Assembly (NCBI RefSeq): GCF_023036475.1
Contig: NZ_JAJQKI010000003.1
Coordinates: forward strand, 248,001 to 312,000
Origin: Bacillus pinisoli
Lineage (GTDB): Bacteria; Bacillota; Bacilli; Bacillales; SA4
Direction: 5' to 3'
DNA: 64,000 nt
Below the pieces are notes generated by a model. The model did no database searches and was not told the origin of the DNA. It worked only from the letters and a program-made list of their open reading frames with translations. The number at the start of each line of letters is the position of its first letter. Within the stretch, counting starts at the first letter, position 1. Below, piece after piece: positions 17,704 through 28,682 of the stretch. The translations under genes were made by a program, and so were the position numbers.

Positions 17704-18975
17704 TTAAGCCATATTTTCAATTAGAGCATTACCAAACTCTGAACATTTTACTTCAGTAGCCCCGTCCATTAGACGAGCAAAGTCATAAGTTACAACTTTA
17801 GAAGCAATTGTCTTTTCTACAGAGTCCATAATTAATTTAGCAGCTTCATGCCAACCAAGGTGTTCTAGCATTAATACACCTGATAATAGAACTGAAGATG
17901 GATTTACTTTATCTAATCCAGCATACTTTGGAGCTGTACCATGAGTAGCTTCAAAGATTGCGTGACCAGTTTCGTAGTTAATGTTTGCACCTGGAGCAAT
18001 TCCAATTCCACCAACTTGTGCAGCTAGTGCATCTGAAATATAGTCTCCGTTTAAGTTCATTGTAGCTACAACATCAAACTCGTCTGGACGAGTTAAGATT
18101 TGTTGTAAGAAGATATCAGCGATTGAATCCTTAACGATGATTTTACCAGCAGCTTCAGCATCAGCTTGTGCTTTGTTTGCAGCATCTTTACCTTGCTCTT
18201 CTACGATGCGGTCGTATTGAGCCCAAGTAAATACTTTATCTCCAAACTCTTGCTCTGCTAATTCATAGCCCCAGTTCTTGAATGCACCTTCAGTAAATTT
18301 CATGATGTTGCCTTTATGAACAAGTGTTACTGACTTACGGCCTTCGTTAATTGCATAGTTGATTGCCGCACGCACTAAACGCTTAGTCCCTTCTTCAGAT
18401 ACTGGCTTAATTCCAAGACCAGAAGTTTCAGGGAAACGGATCTTATTCACACCAAGTTCAGTTTGAAGGAAGTTAATTAGCTTTTGAACTTCTTCAGAAC
18501 CCATCTTGTACTCAATACCTGCATAGATATCTTCTGTGTTTTCACGGAAAACAACCATATCTGTTGCTTCAGGACGTTTAACCGGTGATGGAACACCTTG
18601 GAAGTAACGTACTGGGCGTAAGCAAGTAAATAGGTCTAGCTCTTGACGAAGAGCAACGTTTAATGAACGGAAACCTCCACCAATTGGAGTTGTAAGAGGT
18701 CCTTTGATTGCGATTATGTATTCACGGATTACATCTAACGTTTCGTCTGGTAACCAAGAACCAGTTTGGTTAAATGCTTTTTCACCAGCAAGTACTTCTT
18801 TCCATTCGATCTTCTTCTCACCATTGTAAGCTTTTTCAACAGCTGCATCTAATACTTTAGAAGCTGCAGCCCAGATATCAGGACCAATTCCATCTCCTTC
18901 AATGAAAGGAATAATTGGATTGTTTGGTACGTTTAGTGTGCCGTTTGATACTGTAATTTTTTGACCTTGAGTCAT
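17704..18975 (-). CDS. icd: NADP-dependent isocitrate dehydrogenase
   Basis: A 423-residue enzyme converting isocitrate to 2-oxoglutarate and CO2 in the TCA cycle. It has the phosphorylation/substrate loop [13 protein letters not shown], the [12 protein letters not shown] motif, the metal-binding Asp residues in [20 protein letters not shown], and the NADP motif HGTAPKYAG. The length is that of B. subtilis Icd. It lies 79 bases after citZ with a perfect hairpin between them. Confidence 0.97.
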   Translation of the reverse strand: MTQGQKITVSNGTLNVPNNPIIPFIEGDGIGPDIWAAASKVLDAAVEKAYNGEKKIEWKEVLAGEKAFNQTGSWLPDETLDVIREYIIAIKGPLTTPIGGGFRSLNVALRQELDLFTCLRPVRYFQGVPSPVKRPEATDMVVFRENTEDIYAGIEYKMGSEEVQKLINFLQTELGVNKIRFPETSGLGIKPVSEEGTKRLVRAAINYAINEGRKSVTLVHKGNIMKFTEGAFKNWGYELAEQEFGDKVFTWAQYDRIVEEQGKDAANKAQADAEAAGKIIVKDSIADIFLQQILTRPDEFDVVATMNLNGDYISDALAAQVGGIGIAPGANINYETGHAIFEATHGTAPKYAGLDKVNPSSVLLSGVLMLEHLGWHEAAKLIMDSVEKTIASKVVTYDFARLMDGATEVKCSEFGNALIENMA

Positions 18976-19005
18976 TGCTTAATACCCCCATTAGTTGTAA
19001 TTGTT

Positions 19006-19032
19006 GTAGCTAGAGTATATTGCTCTAGCTAC
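19006..19032 (-). other. Intercistronic hairpin between citZ and icd
   Basis: Perfect ten-base stem GTAGCTAGAG / CTCTAGCTAC, loop of seven, followed by AACAATTACAAC rather than T residues. Confidence 0.6.
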
Positions 19033-19054
19033 ATTCATGATAAACGATTAGATC

Positions 19055-20173
19055 TTATGCACGTTGTTCAATTGGAATATATGCTTGTTTTCCAGGACCT
19101 GTATAATCAGCACGTGGGCGGATAATACGGTTATTTTGGTATTGCTCAAGGATATGAGCTAACCAGCCTGAAACACGACTTACTGCAAAGATTGGTGTAA
19201 ATAAATCATGGTCGATTCCAAGGCTATGGTACATGGATGCAGAGTAGAAGTCAACATTAGCAGGAATACCTTTTTGACCTGTAACCATCTCTTCAATTTT
19301 AACTGACATATCATACCACTTAGGCTCACCAGTCAATGCTGTTAATTCTTTAGACATTTTCTTAAGATGCTTTGCACGCGGATCTCCACTTTGATACACA
19401 CGGTGTCCAAAGCCCATAATTTTTTCTTTATTATTCATTTTTTCAGTAATGTAAGCTTCTACATTAGAAACTTCACCAATCTCAGAAAGCATTTTCATAA
19501 CTTGCTCATTAGCACCACCGTGAAGTGGGCCTTTTAGCGCGCCAATAGCAGAAACAACACCAGAATACACATCGGCTAACGTTGCTACACATACACGAGC
19601 TGTGAATGTTGAAGCATTTAATTCATGGTCAGCGTGGAGAACCAATGCTTTATTTAATGCTTCAATAGCAATAGCGTCTGGCTCTTCTCCATTTAGCATG
19701 TAAACAAAGTTTGCAGCAAAACCAAGGTCAGTGCGTGGTGCTACTGGCTCTAATCCCTTACGGATACGTGAGAAAGCTGCAACAATTGTTGGGAGTTTCG
19801 CTTGTAAGCGAATTGCTTTGCGGTAATTTGCTTGCTCATCCATAACGTCTGCTTCTTCATCATAAAGACCTAGAAGTGACACAGCCGTACGAAGTGCTCC
19901 CATTGGATGTACCTTATCAATAGGATATGTAGTAAATGAATCTAGCACCCCTTGTGGTAGTGCTGCATTTTCAGCTAGTTGTTTCGTAAGTTCGTCTAAT
20001 TCTGATTGATTAGGTAACTTACCATGCCATAATAAATACACAACTTCTTCAAAGCTGGCATTCTCTGCAAGTTCGTCAATATTGTACCCCGAGTAAGTAA
20101 GAACATCATCAATGATAGAACTAATAGACGAAGTTGCTGCCACAACGCCTTCAAGACCACGTGTTGCTGTCAT
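19055..20173 (-). CDS. citZ: Citrate synthase II
   Basis: A 372-residue citrate synthase of the short Gram-positive type. It has the catalytic His in GALKGPLHGGANEQV, the IMGFGHRVYQSGDPRA motif and the Asp in VDFYSASMYHSLGI. It makes citrate from oxaloacetate and acetyl-CoA as the entry step of the TCA cycle. ATG follows AAGGAG. It heads the citZ-icd-mdh block; the leader carries a likely CcpA site. Confidence 0.97.
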   Translation of the reverse strand: MTATRGLEGVVAATSSISSIIDDVLTYSGYNIDELAENASFEEVVYLLWHGKLPNQSELDELTKQLAENAALPQGVLDSFTTYPIDKVHPMGALRTAVSLLGLYDEEADVMDEQANYRKAIRLQAKLPTIVAAFSRIRKGLEPVAPRTDLGFAANFVYMLNGEEPDAIAIEALNKALVLHADHELNASTFTARVCVATLADVYSGVVSAIGALKGPLHGGANEQVMKMLSEIGEVSNVEAYITEKMNNKEKIMGFGHRVYQSGDPRAKHLKKMSKELTALTGEPKWYDMSVKIEEMVTGQKGIPANVDFYSASMYHSLGIDHDLFTPIFAVSRVSGWLAHILEQYQNNRIIRPRADYTGPGKQAYIPIEQRA

Positions 20174-20226
20174 AATAACCTCTCCTTTTGGCTAGTTATT
20201 TTTTTCCATCCCAGTCTCTTTTCTAA

Positions 20227-20240
20227 AGTAAATGCTTACA
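20227..20240 (-). promoter_or_regulatory. Candidate cre (CcpA) site in the citZ leader
   Basis: TGTAAGCATTTACT on the minus strand resembles the cre consensus TGWAARCGNTWNCW, with CA in place of the central CG. It lies about 95-110 bases downstream of the predicted transcription start; a leader cre is known for citZ in B. subtilis. Confidence 0.5.
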
Positions 20241-20341
20241 TTTTATCGATGTAAAAATATCTTACAAACTGCTAACGAACAGTTTATTAAGATACGAGGA
20301 AGGATGATTCTAATAATGATAGAAACTATAAACACCCTTTA

Positions 20342-20370
20342 ATTATAAACAATTTAGTAATTTTTGTGAA
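20342..20370 (-). promoter_or_regulatory. Sigma-A promoter of citZ
   Basis: TTCACA, 17-base spacer, perfect TATAAT, giving a leader of about 160 bases. The rest of the interval to ytwI is AT-rich with nothing else recognised. Confidence 0.7.
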
Positions 20371-20460
20371 TCAATATAAGGAAATTCATGAAATAAAATA
20401 TTATTACACTAAACTATTTTAAGATGTTTTTCTCTATCACTTAAGCTTTATATGTTTGTT

Positions 20461-20919
20461 TTACAACAAATCCACCATTTTTATGGCAAAGTACGTTATA
20501 CCTGCACCTATAAGCGGGCCTACTGCAACTCCTTTAAATACAGCTACTGCTAGTATGGTTCCGAGAACTAATGCTGCCGTAATATGAGGCTCTGTACTTA
20601 ATAATGTAATCCCATTTCTTGCGATGAGGGCGACAATGACACCAGATATAAGTGCAATCCATGCATAAGGTGACTTAAGAGAATCAAACAACTGCTTAAA
20701 CCCAATCTCCCCTGTCGCAATGGGAACTAGAACAGCAATCGTAATAATGGTTACACCCCAGTTTATTCCCTTTCCTTGTATTTGAGGAAACAGTTTATCT
20801 CCAATTCCAACAATTTTAATGAGTAATAAGAAGGCCACCGCAATCATTAATGACTGATTTTTAGCCAAAAATCCAATGACTAAAAGTATTCCAAGAAACA
20901 AATATGGCTGTGTTAACAT
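20461..20919 (-). CDS. ytwI: DUF441 family membrane protein YtwI
   Basis: A 152-residue membrane protein with four or five hydrophobic segments (PYLFLGILLVIGFLA, GVTIITIAVLVPIA, ITAALVLGTILAVAVF, GAGITYFAI), matching the DUF441 family. Function is not known. I start it at MLTQPYLF, preceded by AAGGGAAG, because the eleven residues of the longer frame are not hydrophobic and exceed family length. It lies upstream of citZ as in B. subtilis. Confidence 0.8.
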   Translation of the reverse strand: MLTQPYLFLGILLVIGFLAKNQSLMIAVAFLLLIKIVGIGDKLFPQIQGKGINWGVTIITIAVLVPIATGEIGFKQLFDSLKSPYAWIALISGVIVALIARNGITLLSTEPHITAALVLGTILAVAVFKGVAVGPLIGAGITYFAIKMVDLL

Positions 20920-20976
20920 GTACTCACTTCCCTTCAAACGAAACCATTTCATGTTACCATATTCTTTTTTTGTAAA

Positions 20977-21168
20977 GGCTATTTTCTAAAACTTTGTTTC
21001 TTTTTAGACTACTTTATCTGAAGATTAGCTTATTCTAAACGATAAAATGGCATATTTATCGTTTAGAAAATAGCAACTATCTCTATCTAAAGCACTAGAC
21101 ATGTACTACCGAGTAAAAATCCGGCTTTTGGGATTTTTACGGAAGCAACATTCTTTACAAAATTAGCC
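20977..21168 (+). repeat. Dispersed palindromic element, full copy (family 1, copy A1)
   Basis: 192 bases beginning GGCTATTTTCTAAAACTTTG and ending in AAGCAACATTCTTTACAAAA then TTAGCC; the ends are imperfect inverted repeats. It carries the internal palindrome AAAAATCC-GGCTTTT-GGGATTTTT near 21115-21139. It shares these features with the copies at 24382 and 37569. Confidence 0.8.
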
Positions 21169-21177
21169 TTTTGTAAA

Positions 21178-21265
21178 GGCTATTTTCTAAAACTTTGTTG
21201 CTTTTAGACTACTTTATCTGAAGTTTAATTTATTCTAAATGATAAAATGGCATCTAGAGCACTGA
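21178..21265 (+). repeat. Family 1 element, truncated tandem copy (A2)
   Basis: Repeats the first 80 or so bases of copy A1 almost exactly, then loses the right half. Together with A1 it fills most of the 479 bases between ytwI and ytvI; the remainder holds the ytvI start region. Confidence 0.75.
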
Positions 21266-21398
21266 CTACTGAACTGTCGAGAACGAAAAGAGCTTATACA
21301 ACAAGAAGTTATTTTTCTAGGAAAGAAGGATATTACTTTATTTCACACTATGCTCATTGTAAAATATTACTATATCCGAAATGTAAGGAGGTTCGTGC

Positions 21399-22517
21399 TT
21401 GAACTATAGGCTTGTTTACCAAATATTACGTTTCTTACTTGTAGTGGCTATACTAGTCGGAGGCTTTCTAGCTTGCTACTTTTTATCAACGATTACATAC
21501 CCATTTATTATTGCCTTAGTGATCGCTTATATGATTAATCCACTTGTAAATATTTTAGAAAAGAAGATAAAAATGCCTAGATACTTGGGTGTGTTTATCG
21601 TGTTAGTTCTAGTGTTTGCAGTGATTGCTGGATTGCTAACCCTATTGATTGCAGAAATTATTAACGGTTCAAATTATCTAGCAGTGAATGTCCCAGAGCA
21701 CTTTGAGAAACTCGTAACGTATATTGAGCAGTATTTTTCCGCACAAATTATCCCGCTTTATAACCAATTAGCTAACACATTTGAAAATCTTGATCCGAGC
21801 CAAAAGGAAACCATTAGTTCTAATATTGAGTCCTTTGCTGCCAATGTCATTCAATCGGGAAGAGAAGTACTTGAAAGTATCTTAACAAGTATTCCAAAAG
21901 CCGTTGCCTGGATCCCAAATGCAGCAACTGTTATCATCTTTGCTCTATTAGCTACATTTTTTATTAGCAAAGATTGGGAAAAACTAAACGAACGGTTTTC
22001 CAAACTTATGCCAAAAAAAGCTCGTGAAAGTGGAAAATCAGTATTTATTGATTTGCGTAAAGCATTATTCGGTTTTATTAAAGCACAGGCAACACTCATT
22101 TCCATTACAACAGTCATTGTATTAATTGGATTACTATTTTTAAGAGTAGAGTATGCCATTACCGTTGCATTACTAATAGGAATTGTTGATATATTACCCT
22201 ATTTAGGGACGGGACTTATTTTTGTACCATGGGTCATATACTCCTTTTTTACGGGTGATGTCGCCTTTACCATTGGTCTACTCGTGCTTTATATCATTGT
22301 CATTGTCCAAAGACAAATCATGGAGCCCAAAATACTGTCATCAAGTATTGGATTAGATCCTCTAGCCACATTAGTAGCACTGTTTGTAGGTTTTAAGTTA
22401 TTTGGATTTCTTGGACTCATTATCGGTCCAGTTACGCTAGTCATCGGGAAGACATTACATACCGCAAACGTGTTTCGAGATATTTGGAATTATATTATTG
22501 GAAAAAAGATAGTGTAA
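21399..22517 (+). CDS. ytvI: Sporulation integral membrane protein YtvI (AI-2E transporter family)
   Basis: A 372-residue protein of the AI-2E/PerM transporter superfamily. It has two N-terminal membrane segments (about 8-28 and 30-52), another near 62-85, a soluble region with EHFEKLVTYIEQY, and a C-terminal set of segments with the family motif DILPYLGTG (about 262-270). The start is TTG, seven bases after AAGGAGG. In Bacillus YtvI is made in the mother cell during sporulation; its substrate is not known. It is the first plus-strand gene and is monocistronic. Confidence 0.88.
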   Translation: MNYRLVYQILRFLLVVAILVGGFLACYFLSTITYPFIIALVIAYMINPLVNILEKKIKMPRYLGVFIVLVLVFAVIAGLLTLLIAEIINGSNYLAVNVPEHFEKLVTYIEQYFSAQIIPLYNQLANTFENLDPSQKETISSNIESFAANVIQSGREVLESILTSIPKAVAWIPNAATVIIFALLATFFISKDWEKLNERFSKLMPKKARESGKSVFIDLRKALFGFIKAQATLISITTVIVLIGLLFLRVEYAITVALLIGIVDILPYLGTGLIFVPWVIYSFFTGDVAFTIGLLVLYIIVIVQRQIMEPKILSSSIGLDPLATLVALFVGFKLFGFLGLIIGPVTLVIGKTLHTANVFRDIWNYIIGKKIV

Positions 22518-22534
22518 AATAGAGGGGAGAAAGA

Positions 22535-22559
22535 AGAGTCTGGGGAGGCTCTTTTTTTT
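22535..22559 (+). terminator. Terminator after ytvI
   Basis: AGAGTC / GGCTCT stem (one G-T pair) followed by eight T. Confidence 0.85.
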
Positions 22560-22561
22560 GT

Positions 22562-23533
22562 TTATTCCAGTAAACTGTGTAATTCGTATATTCTGCCTTT
22601 AAAATTACCTAAATGCTGAATTTTCATAGAGGAAAGTATTCTTGAGGCTATAGTGATTGATTCCAACTCTAAAAACCTTCTTGCTTTTTGATTCGTAACT
22701 ATTGGTCTTATTAATAGAGCATAGTCTCTTAATGACGCAACATGAGCATCCTTACTTTTATACCCACAAATTGTACAAATCCAGCTTCCATAATTCCGTT
22801 TCATTTTAAGGCTAAAACAGTTCATACAATGTACTCCAGTCAATAATTCGTTTTCAAGAATTAAATAATGTTCTAGTAAATTAGAATATTGTAATTCATG
22901 TTTTCTTAAGAATAATCTGGATAATTTTTTGAGCTCCTTCATTGAAATCTTTTCTTGGTTATATTTCTTATTAAGATATTCTACTTTTTTAGGTAGATTT
23001 GCACTATGAATTACCTTTCTAGATAATTGACCAGACTGAGTGGGCGTTTTTATGATAGTGTGAGGATTACTTATCAGTACGAGGGTTTCAATGGGGAGCG
23101 CGGGTATACCTTGAAGAGAAATCCAGTTTTTTAGATTTTCCTTTTGTCTTTCCACTTGCAGTATAGGATCCGGGAATGCTTCTTCTTTATCATTAATAAT
23201 TCTTATCATTTGATTAAACTCAGTATCAAACACTAACGTACCTAATAAATTTTTCACTTCAAGAATGAGAATAAAAGCTTGTGATAGTATTACACAGTCA
23301 ATTTGGAAGTACCTCTTTCCATCATATAGTCTCAGATTGTTTATGATTAAATATTCATCATCTGGGAGGTAATCTAAGAAATAATTCAGTGAGACTTCTC
23401 CTTGGTAACCCGCCTTTCTCTTCTTAAGAGACTCCTCAATATGATGTATCTTAGGGTGATTCTTAGGTATTCTTCTTAACAAGGCTTCTAATCTAAGTAT
23501 TTCAATAGGTGTCTTTCTTTCTTTAATTATCAT
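22562..23533 (-). CDS. NERD-domain (nuclease-related) protein
   Basis: A 323-residue protein. The NERD domain (about 38-150) begins GYQGEVSLNYFLDYL and contains the restriction-endonuclease-like core with Asp in FQIDCVIL and the E-x-K in LILEVKNL. The C-terminus has a zinc-ribbon pair CMNC ... CTIC (about 242-262). NERD proteins are thought to act on nucleic acid, but no substrate is established. ATG follows AGGAG. It stands alone between ytvI (convergent) and a repeat tract, so it is probably accessory to this region. Confidence 0.85.
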   Translation of the reverse strand: MIIKERKTPIEILRLEALLRRIPKNHPKIHHIEESLKKRKAGYQGEVSLNYFLDYLPDDEYLIINNLRLYDGKRYFQIDCVILSQAFILILEVKNLLGTLVFDTEFNQMIRIINDKEEAFPDPILQVERQKENLKNWISLQGIPALPIETLVLISNPHTIIKTPTQSGQLSRKVIHSANLPKKVEYLNKKYNQEKISMKELKKLSRLFLRKHELQYSNLLEHYLILENELLTGVHCMNCFSLKMKRNYGSWICTICGYKSKDAHVASLRDYALLIRPIVTNQKARRFLELESITIASRILSSMKIQHLGNFKGRIYELHSLLE

Positions 23534-23658
23534 GAATTCACTCCTTTTTTTTTGATAAATAGTAATTCATTTTTTTAAGCTGAAACCCTGCCTCTAGTTA
23601 GATTTTTTTTCGTATTTTACAAAATGTGTCGTTTTGACGTACTTTCTTACGGGCTGGC

Positions 23659-23961
23659 TCATTTGTTTGCGACTTCAATAAATTTTCTTGCGACTTTTTT
23701 ATTTTTCTTGCCGCTTGGGCCTGGTTTCTTGCGACTCGACCTTTTACTTGCGACTTCATCACTTTTTCTTGCGACTTTGTTATTTTTCTTGCCGGTTGGG
23801 CCTGGTTTCTTGCGATTCGACCTTTTACTTGCGACTTCATCACTTTTTCTTGCGACTTTGTTATTTTTCTTGCCGCTTGGGCCTGGTTTCTTGCGACTAG
23901 CTCTTTTACACCCCAAACAAAAAAGCCCTCCCAACAGAGGACTCACTACCCAACCTATCAC
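23659..23961 (-). CDS. Possible Lys-rich repeat protein (doubtful gene)
   Basis: An open frame of up to 100 residues made of three 27-residue units of the type RKKPGPSGKKNNKVARKSDEVASK. The repeat looks like a basic histone-H1-like or nucleic-acid-binding tail. Its nominal start lies inside the fxsA stop and terminator, and no good ribosome site is visible. A second minus frame (23598-23843) and a plus frame are also open, because the repeat unit is a multiple of three and lacks stops. I cannot decide which, if any, is translated. Confidence 0.25.
   Translation of the reverse strand: MIGWVVSPLLGGLFCLGCKRASRKKPGPSGKKNNKVARKSDEVASKRSNRKKPGPTGKKNNKVARKSDEVASKRSSRKKPGPSGKKNKKVARKFIEVANK
23664..23899. 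repeat. 81-bp tandem repeat, about three units
   Basis: Units starting at 23687, 23768 and 23849 are spaced exactly 81 bases and differ at only a few positions; a partial unit lies before the first. Each unit contains four spaced TTGCGACT words. Confidence 0.95.
23919..23943 (-). terminator. Terminator after fxsA
   Basis: AGTCCTC / GAGGGCT stem, loop of six, then six T on the minus strand, shortly after the fxsA stop. Confidence 0.8.
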
Positions 23962-24347
23962 CTAATAATTGTAATTGTATTTCGGTCAATCATTGCACGG
24001 ATCATGTTCACAATAAATGGTTTCACCCATGCTCTTGTTTGCGGGAAAAGCAGGATAAATCCGATTGCATCTGTGATGAAGCCAGGGGTTAGTAGCACGA
24101 CTCCCCCTACTAGGATGCAAAGCCCGTCAATAATAGCATCACCTGGGACTTGACCTCTTGAGATTTGCAGTTGCACAGCCTGTATCGCACGGAGGCCTTG
24201 TTTTTTCGCTAACCAGGCTCCAAGAACGCCTGTACTAATGATTAATAGAATAGTGACCGCCACACCAAAAGTTTTACCAGAAAGAATCAAAAGGCCAATT
24301 TCCAACGCAGGAACGATAATAATTAGAGCAAGTAAAAGTCTAAACAT
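23958..24347 (-). CDS. fxsA: FxsA family membrane protein
   Basis: A 129-residue membrane protein. It begins MFRLLLALIIIVPALEIGLL (first helix), followed by VAVTILLIISTGVLGAWLAKKQGLRA and two further helices (LCILVGGVVLLTPGFITDAIGF). The family is known from E. coli FxsA, which alleviates F exclusion of phage T7; the general role is not known. The longer frame upstream runs into a repeat element and is rejected; this ATG follows GGGAGG. Confidence 0.88.
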   Translation of the reverse strand: MFRLLLALIIIVPALEIGLLILSGKTFGVAVTILLIISTGVLGAWLAKKQGLRAIQAVQLQISRGQVPGDAIIDGLCILVGGVVLLTPGFITDAIGFILLFPQTRAWVKPFIVNMIRAMIDRNTITIIR

Positions 24348-24381
24348 ATTTGTCCTCCCACCTTGCTTAGTAAAATAGTAA

Positions 24382-24575
24382 GGCTCTTTTCTAAAACTTT
24401 GTTGCTTTTCAATCTTATATTTCAGCAATTTCGCCAAATATAATATGATTAAACTGATTTTTTAAAGCTTAGAAAAGAGCAACTTCCTAAATTTATAGCA
24501 GAGATTTTGTCTTAACATGTAAAAATCCGGCTTTTGGGATTTTTACGAAAGCAACAATTTTTACAAAAAACAGCC
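24382..24575 (+). repeat. Dispersed palindromic element, full copy (family 1, copy B)
   Basis: 194 bases between fxsA and pyk. It starts GGCTCTTTTCTAAAACTTTG and ends AAAAACAGCC, with the same internal AAAAATCC-GGCTTTT-GGGATTTTT palindrome as copy A1, and an inner GCTTAGAAAAGAGC that pairs with the left end. Confidence 0.85.
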
Positions 24576-24581
24576 AATAGT

Positions 24582-24610
24582 AAAAAAGAGAGGGACAACT
24601 CCCCTCTCTT
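24582..24610 (-). terminator. Terminator after pyk
   Basis: AGAGAGGGG / CCCTCTCT stem and six T on the minus strand. Confidence 0.85.
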
Positions 24611-24637
24611 CACTATATCATACATTTTCGGTTTTCA

Positions 24638-26392
24638 TTACAAAACACTTGCATGGCCACTATAAATTGCGCCTCTAGAAGCGTCAACAGTTACATCTTG
24701 CCCATCTTTTAGAAGAGTGGTTGCTCCTTCTACCCCAACAATAACAGGAATTCCGAGGCTTAGTCCTACGACCGCAGCGTGACTAGTTAGGCCACCTTCT
24801 TCTGTGATTAGAGCAGATGCTTTTTCAAGAGCTTCCATCATGTCACGGTCGGTACTGTTTGTAACGAGCACTGCCCCTTGCTTCATTTTTTGGTTAGCTT
24901 CTTCTCCGCTATGGGCAATGACCACTTTACCGAATGCCGTTTTACGGCCGATCCCTTGTCCTTTTGTAATGATATCACCTACAACATGTACCTTCATAAT
25001 ATTCGTTGTACCAGATTCACCTACTGGGACACCTGCTGTGATGACAATTGTCTCACCATATTTAACAAGGCCTGAGTTAATAGACTCTTGAACAGAGATT
25101 TCAAGCATGTCATCAGTAGTCGTTGCTTTTTCACCAATTTGAGCAGTTACTCCCCAAACTAAAGCAAGCTTTCTTGATACACCTTCCTCTGAGGTCACCG
25201 CAATAATCGGAGCTTTCGGACGGTACTTAGAAATCATACGTGCAGTATGACCGCTTTCCGTCGGAGTGACAATAGCCGATACATTTAAGTTTAAAGCTGT
25301 ATGAGCAACCGACTGCCCAATCGCGTCTGTAATAGTTGTCCCACTAATACGACTTCTGTTTTGTAAAATGTCTTTATAATGTAAGGCTTGCTCTGCACGA
25401 GACGCAATATTATGCATCGTTTTAACAGCTTCTACTGGATAGCTACCCGCAGCTGTTTCTCCTGATAACATGATTGCATCTGTTCCATCAAAGATAGCAT
25501 TCGCTACATCACTTGCTTCTGCACGTGTCGGACGAGGGTTTCTTTGCATAGAATCTAACATTTGAGTAGCCGTGATGACAGGCTTTCCTAGTGCATTACA
25601 TCTTTTAATTAACTCTTTTTGTACTAAAGGTACTTCTTCTGCAGGAATCTCAACACCTAAATCTCCACGAGCTACCATTAGTCCGTCTGAAACCTCTAGG
25701 ATTTCCTCAATATTATCGACACCCTCTTGGTTTTCAATCTTTGGTACGATGTGAATATGAGACGCTTGATTCTCTTCTAGTAATTCACGAATCTCTAATA
25801 CATCTGAAGCACGACGTACGAATGAAGCTGCAATAAAATCTACGCCCTGCTCTATTCCAAAACGGATATCGTTAGCATCCTTATCTGTCATACCAGGAAG
25901 GTTTACCTTTACGTTTGGTACGTTTACACCTTTTTTATTTTTAATTGTTCCACTGTTTTGTATTTCAGTATGTATTTCTTTGTTACCTATTCCAATAACT
26001 TTTAGTTCAATTAGACCGTCATCAAGAAGAATGCGCGATCCTTCTTTAACGTCATGAATTAAACCTGGATAGGAAATAGAAAAGCGAGAAGCTGTTCCCA
26101 CTACTTCTTCCATAGAAAGTGTAACCTTTTCTCCAGCTACGAGTTCGGCAGAGCCATTTTCGAATGTATGGGTTCTAATCTCAGGTCCCTTTGTATCTAA
26201 TAAAATCCCTACCGTCTTACCTGTTTGCTTTGCCGCTTCACGTATGTTTTGAATACGTGCACCGTGTTCCTCGAAATCACCATGAGAGAAGTTTAATCTT
26301 GCTACATTCATACCAGCCTCAATTAACTGAACAAGCTTTTCCACCGTTTCACTCGCTGGTCCAATCGTACAAACAATCTTTGTTTTCCTCAT
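24638..26392 (-). CDS. pyk: Pyruvate kinase
   Basis: A 584-residue pyruvate kinase, which converts phosphoenolpyruvate and ADP to pyruvate and ATP. The catalytic barrel has the substrate motif [12 protein letters not shown], the KIENQEGV lysine motif and [12 protein letters not shown]. The allosteric C domain is followed by the extra C-terminal PEP-utiliser phosphohistidine-type domain (about 475-584, ending [13 protein letters not shown]...IYSGHASVL) found in Bacillus enzymes. It lies 33 bases after pfkA, forming the pfkA-pyk operon. Confidence 0.97.
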   Translation of the reverse strand: MRKTKIVCTIGPASETVEKLVQLIEAGMNVARLNFSHGDFEEHGARIQNIREAAKQTGKTVGILLDTKGPEIRTHTFENGSAELVAGEKVTLSMEEVVGTASRFSISYPGLIHDVKEGSRILLDDGLIELKVIGIGNKEIHTEIQNSGTIKNKKGVNVPNVKVNLPGMTDKDANDIRFGIEQGVDFIAASFVRRASDVLEIRELLEENQASHIHIVPKIENQEGVDNIEEILEVSDGLMVARGDLGVEIPAEEVPLVQKELIKRCNALGKPVITATQMLDSMQRNPRPTRAEASDVANAIFDGTDAIMLSGETAAGSYPVEAVKTMHNIASRAEQALHYKDILQNRSRISGTTITDAIGQSVAHTALNLNVSAIVTPTESGHTARMISKYRPKAPIIAVTSEEGVSRKLALVWGVTAQIGEKATTTDDMLEISVQESINSGLVKYGETIVITAGVPVGESGTTNIMKVHVVGDIITKGQGIGRKTAFGKVVIAHSGEEANQKMKQGAVLVTNSTDRDMMEALEKASALITEEGGLTSHAAVVGLSLGIPVIVGVEGATTLLKDGQDVTVDASRGAIYSGHASVL

Positions 26393-26425
26393 TTTTACAC
26401 GTCCTTTTAGAGTATCTTGTTACTA

Positions 26426-27661
<1,236 letters not shown>

Positions 27662-27700
27662 TAAAATATGCATTTCCATTAAGTATGGAAATGCATATTT
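27662..27700 (-). terminator. Terminator after accA
   Basis: Long perfect stem AAATATGCATTTCCAT / ATGGAAATGCATATTT just after the accA stop, ending in TTTT on the minus strand; being symmetrical it could also act from the other side. Confidence 0.75.
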
Positions 27701-27704
27701 TTCA

Positions 27705-28682
27705 TTATGGAGTCACAACGGTTTCGTTAATAAACGAATATTCCCCAAGGACTCTATACTTGTCATATCGATGTTTGACAAGTTGTTCTTTGCTAAGTGT
27801 CGTTAATTCCTGTAAGGATTTCTTTAAGTAGTCATCTACAAGACGCGCTTGTTCTCCGACTTGTCGATGTGCACCACCCTTAACTTCCGGAATGATGTCA
27901 TCGACAACTCCAAGTTCCTTTAGATCTGGAGCTGTGATTTTCATTGTTTCAGCAGCCTTTTTGGCTAAGCCGGCATCTTTCCATAATAGTGCAGCAGCAC
28001 CTTCTGGAGAAATTACCGAATACCATGAATTTTCAAGCATAAATACATGGTTTCCTACACCAATAGCTAACGCTCCACCACTAGCACCTTCACCTATAAC
28101 AATACAGATAACTGGAACGGTTAAGCCTGCCATCTCAAATAGATTTTTGGCAATGGCTTCTCCTTGTCCTCTTTCTTCTGCGGTTTTTCCAGGGAAAGCA
28201 CCCTTTGTATCTAAGAAGCAGATAATAGGACGATTAAACTTCTCAGCTTGCTTCATTAAACGTAAAGCTTTGCGATACCCATCTGGATGTGGCATACCAA
28301 AGTTTCGTCGAAGATTTTCCTTTGTATCACGGCCACGTTGGTGCCCAATTACCGTTACAGGCAATCCATGATACTTAGCAACTCCAGAAACGATCGCTTC
28401 ATCGTCACCATAGAACCTGTCACCATGGCATTCAAAGAACCCTGTAAACAAATGATTTATATAATCAAGTGTCGTAGGACGCGCTGGATGTCTTGCAATT
28501 TGAACTCGATCCCAAGGTTTTAAGTTACCATAAACTTCGCTTTCTAGCTTTTCTAACCTAGCTTCTAGCTTTTCAATTTCACTAGAAAGATCAACGTCAG
28601 CATTTTTCGTAAACTCTCTTAATTCAGCAATTTTCTTTTTTAGCTCGGTCACCGGTCGCTCAAACTCTAATTCTCCTAACAC
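27705..28682 (-). CDS. accA: Acetyl-CoA carboxylase carboxyltransferase subunit alpha
   Basis: A 325-residue subunit that with AccD transfers carboxyl from biotin to acetyl-CoA, giving malonyl-CoA for fatty acid synthesis. An N-terminal coiled region is followed by the crotonase-type core with [19 protein letters not shown] and [14 protein letters not shown]. The start is GTG in the last codons of accD (overlap GTGTTAG), so translation is coupled. The order accD-accA is standard in Bacillus. Confidence 0.97.
   Translation of the reverse strand: MLGELEFERPVTELKKKIAELREFTKNADVDLSSEIEKLEARLEKLESEVYGNLKPWDRVQIARHPARPTTLDYINHLFTGFFECHGDRFYGDDEAIVSGVAKYHGLPVTVIGHQRGRDTKENLRRNFGMPHPDGYRKALRLMKQAEKFNRPIICFLDTKGAFPGKTAEERGQGEAIAKNLFEMAGLTVPVICIVIGEGASGGALAIGVGNHVFMLENSWYSVISPEGAAALLWKDAGLAKKAAETMKITAPDLKELGVVDDIIPEVKGGAHRQVGEQARLVDDYLKKSLQELTTLSKEQLVKHRYDKYRVLGEYSFINETVVTP

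Noticed and set aside
23664..23899. CRISPR-like array
   Set aside because: Units of 81 bases repeat without unique spacers, and no cas genes are present.
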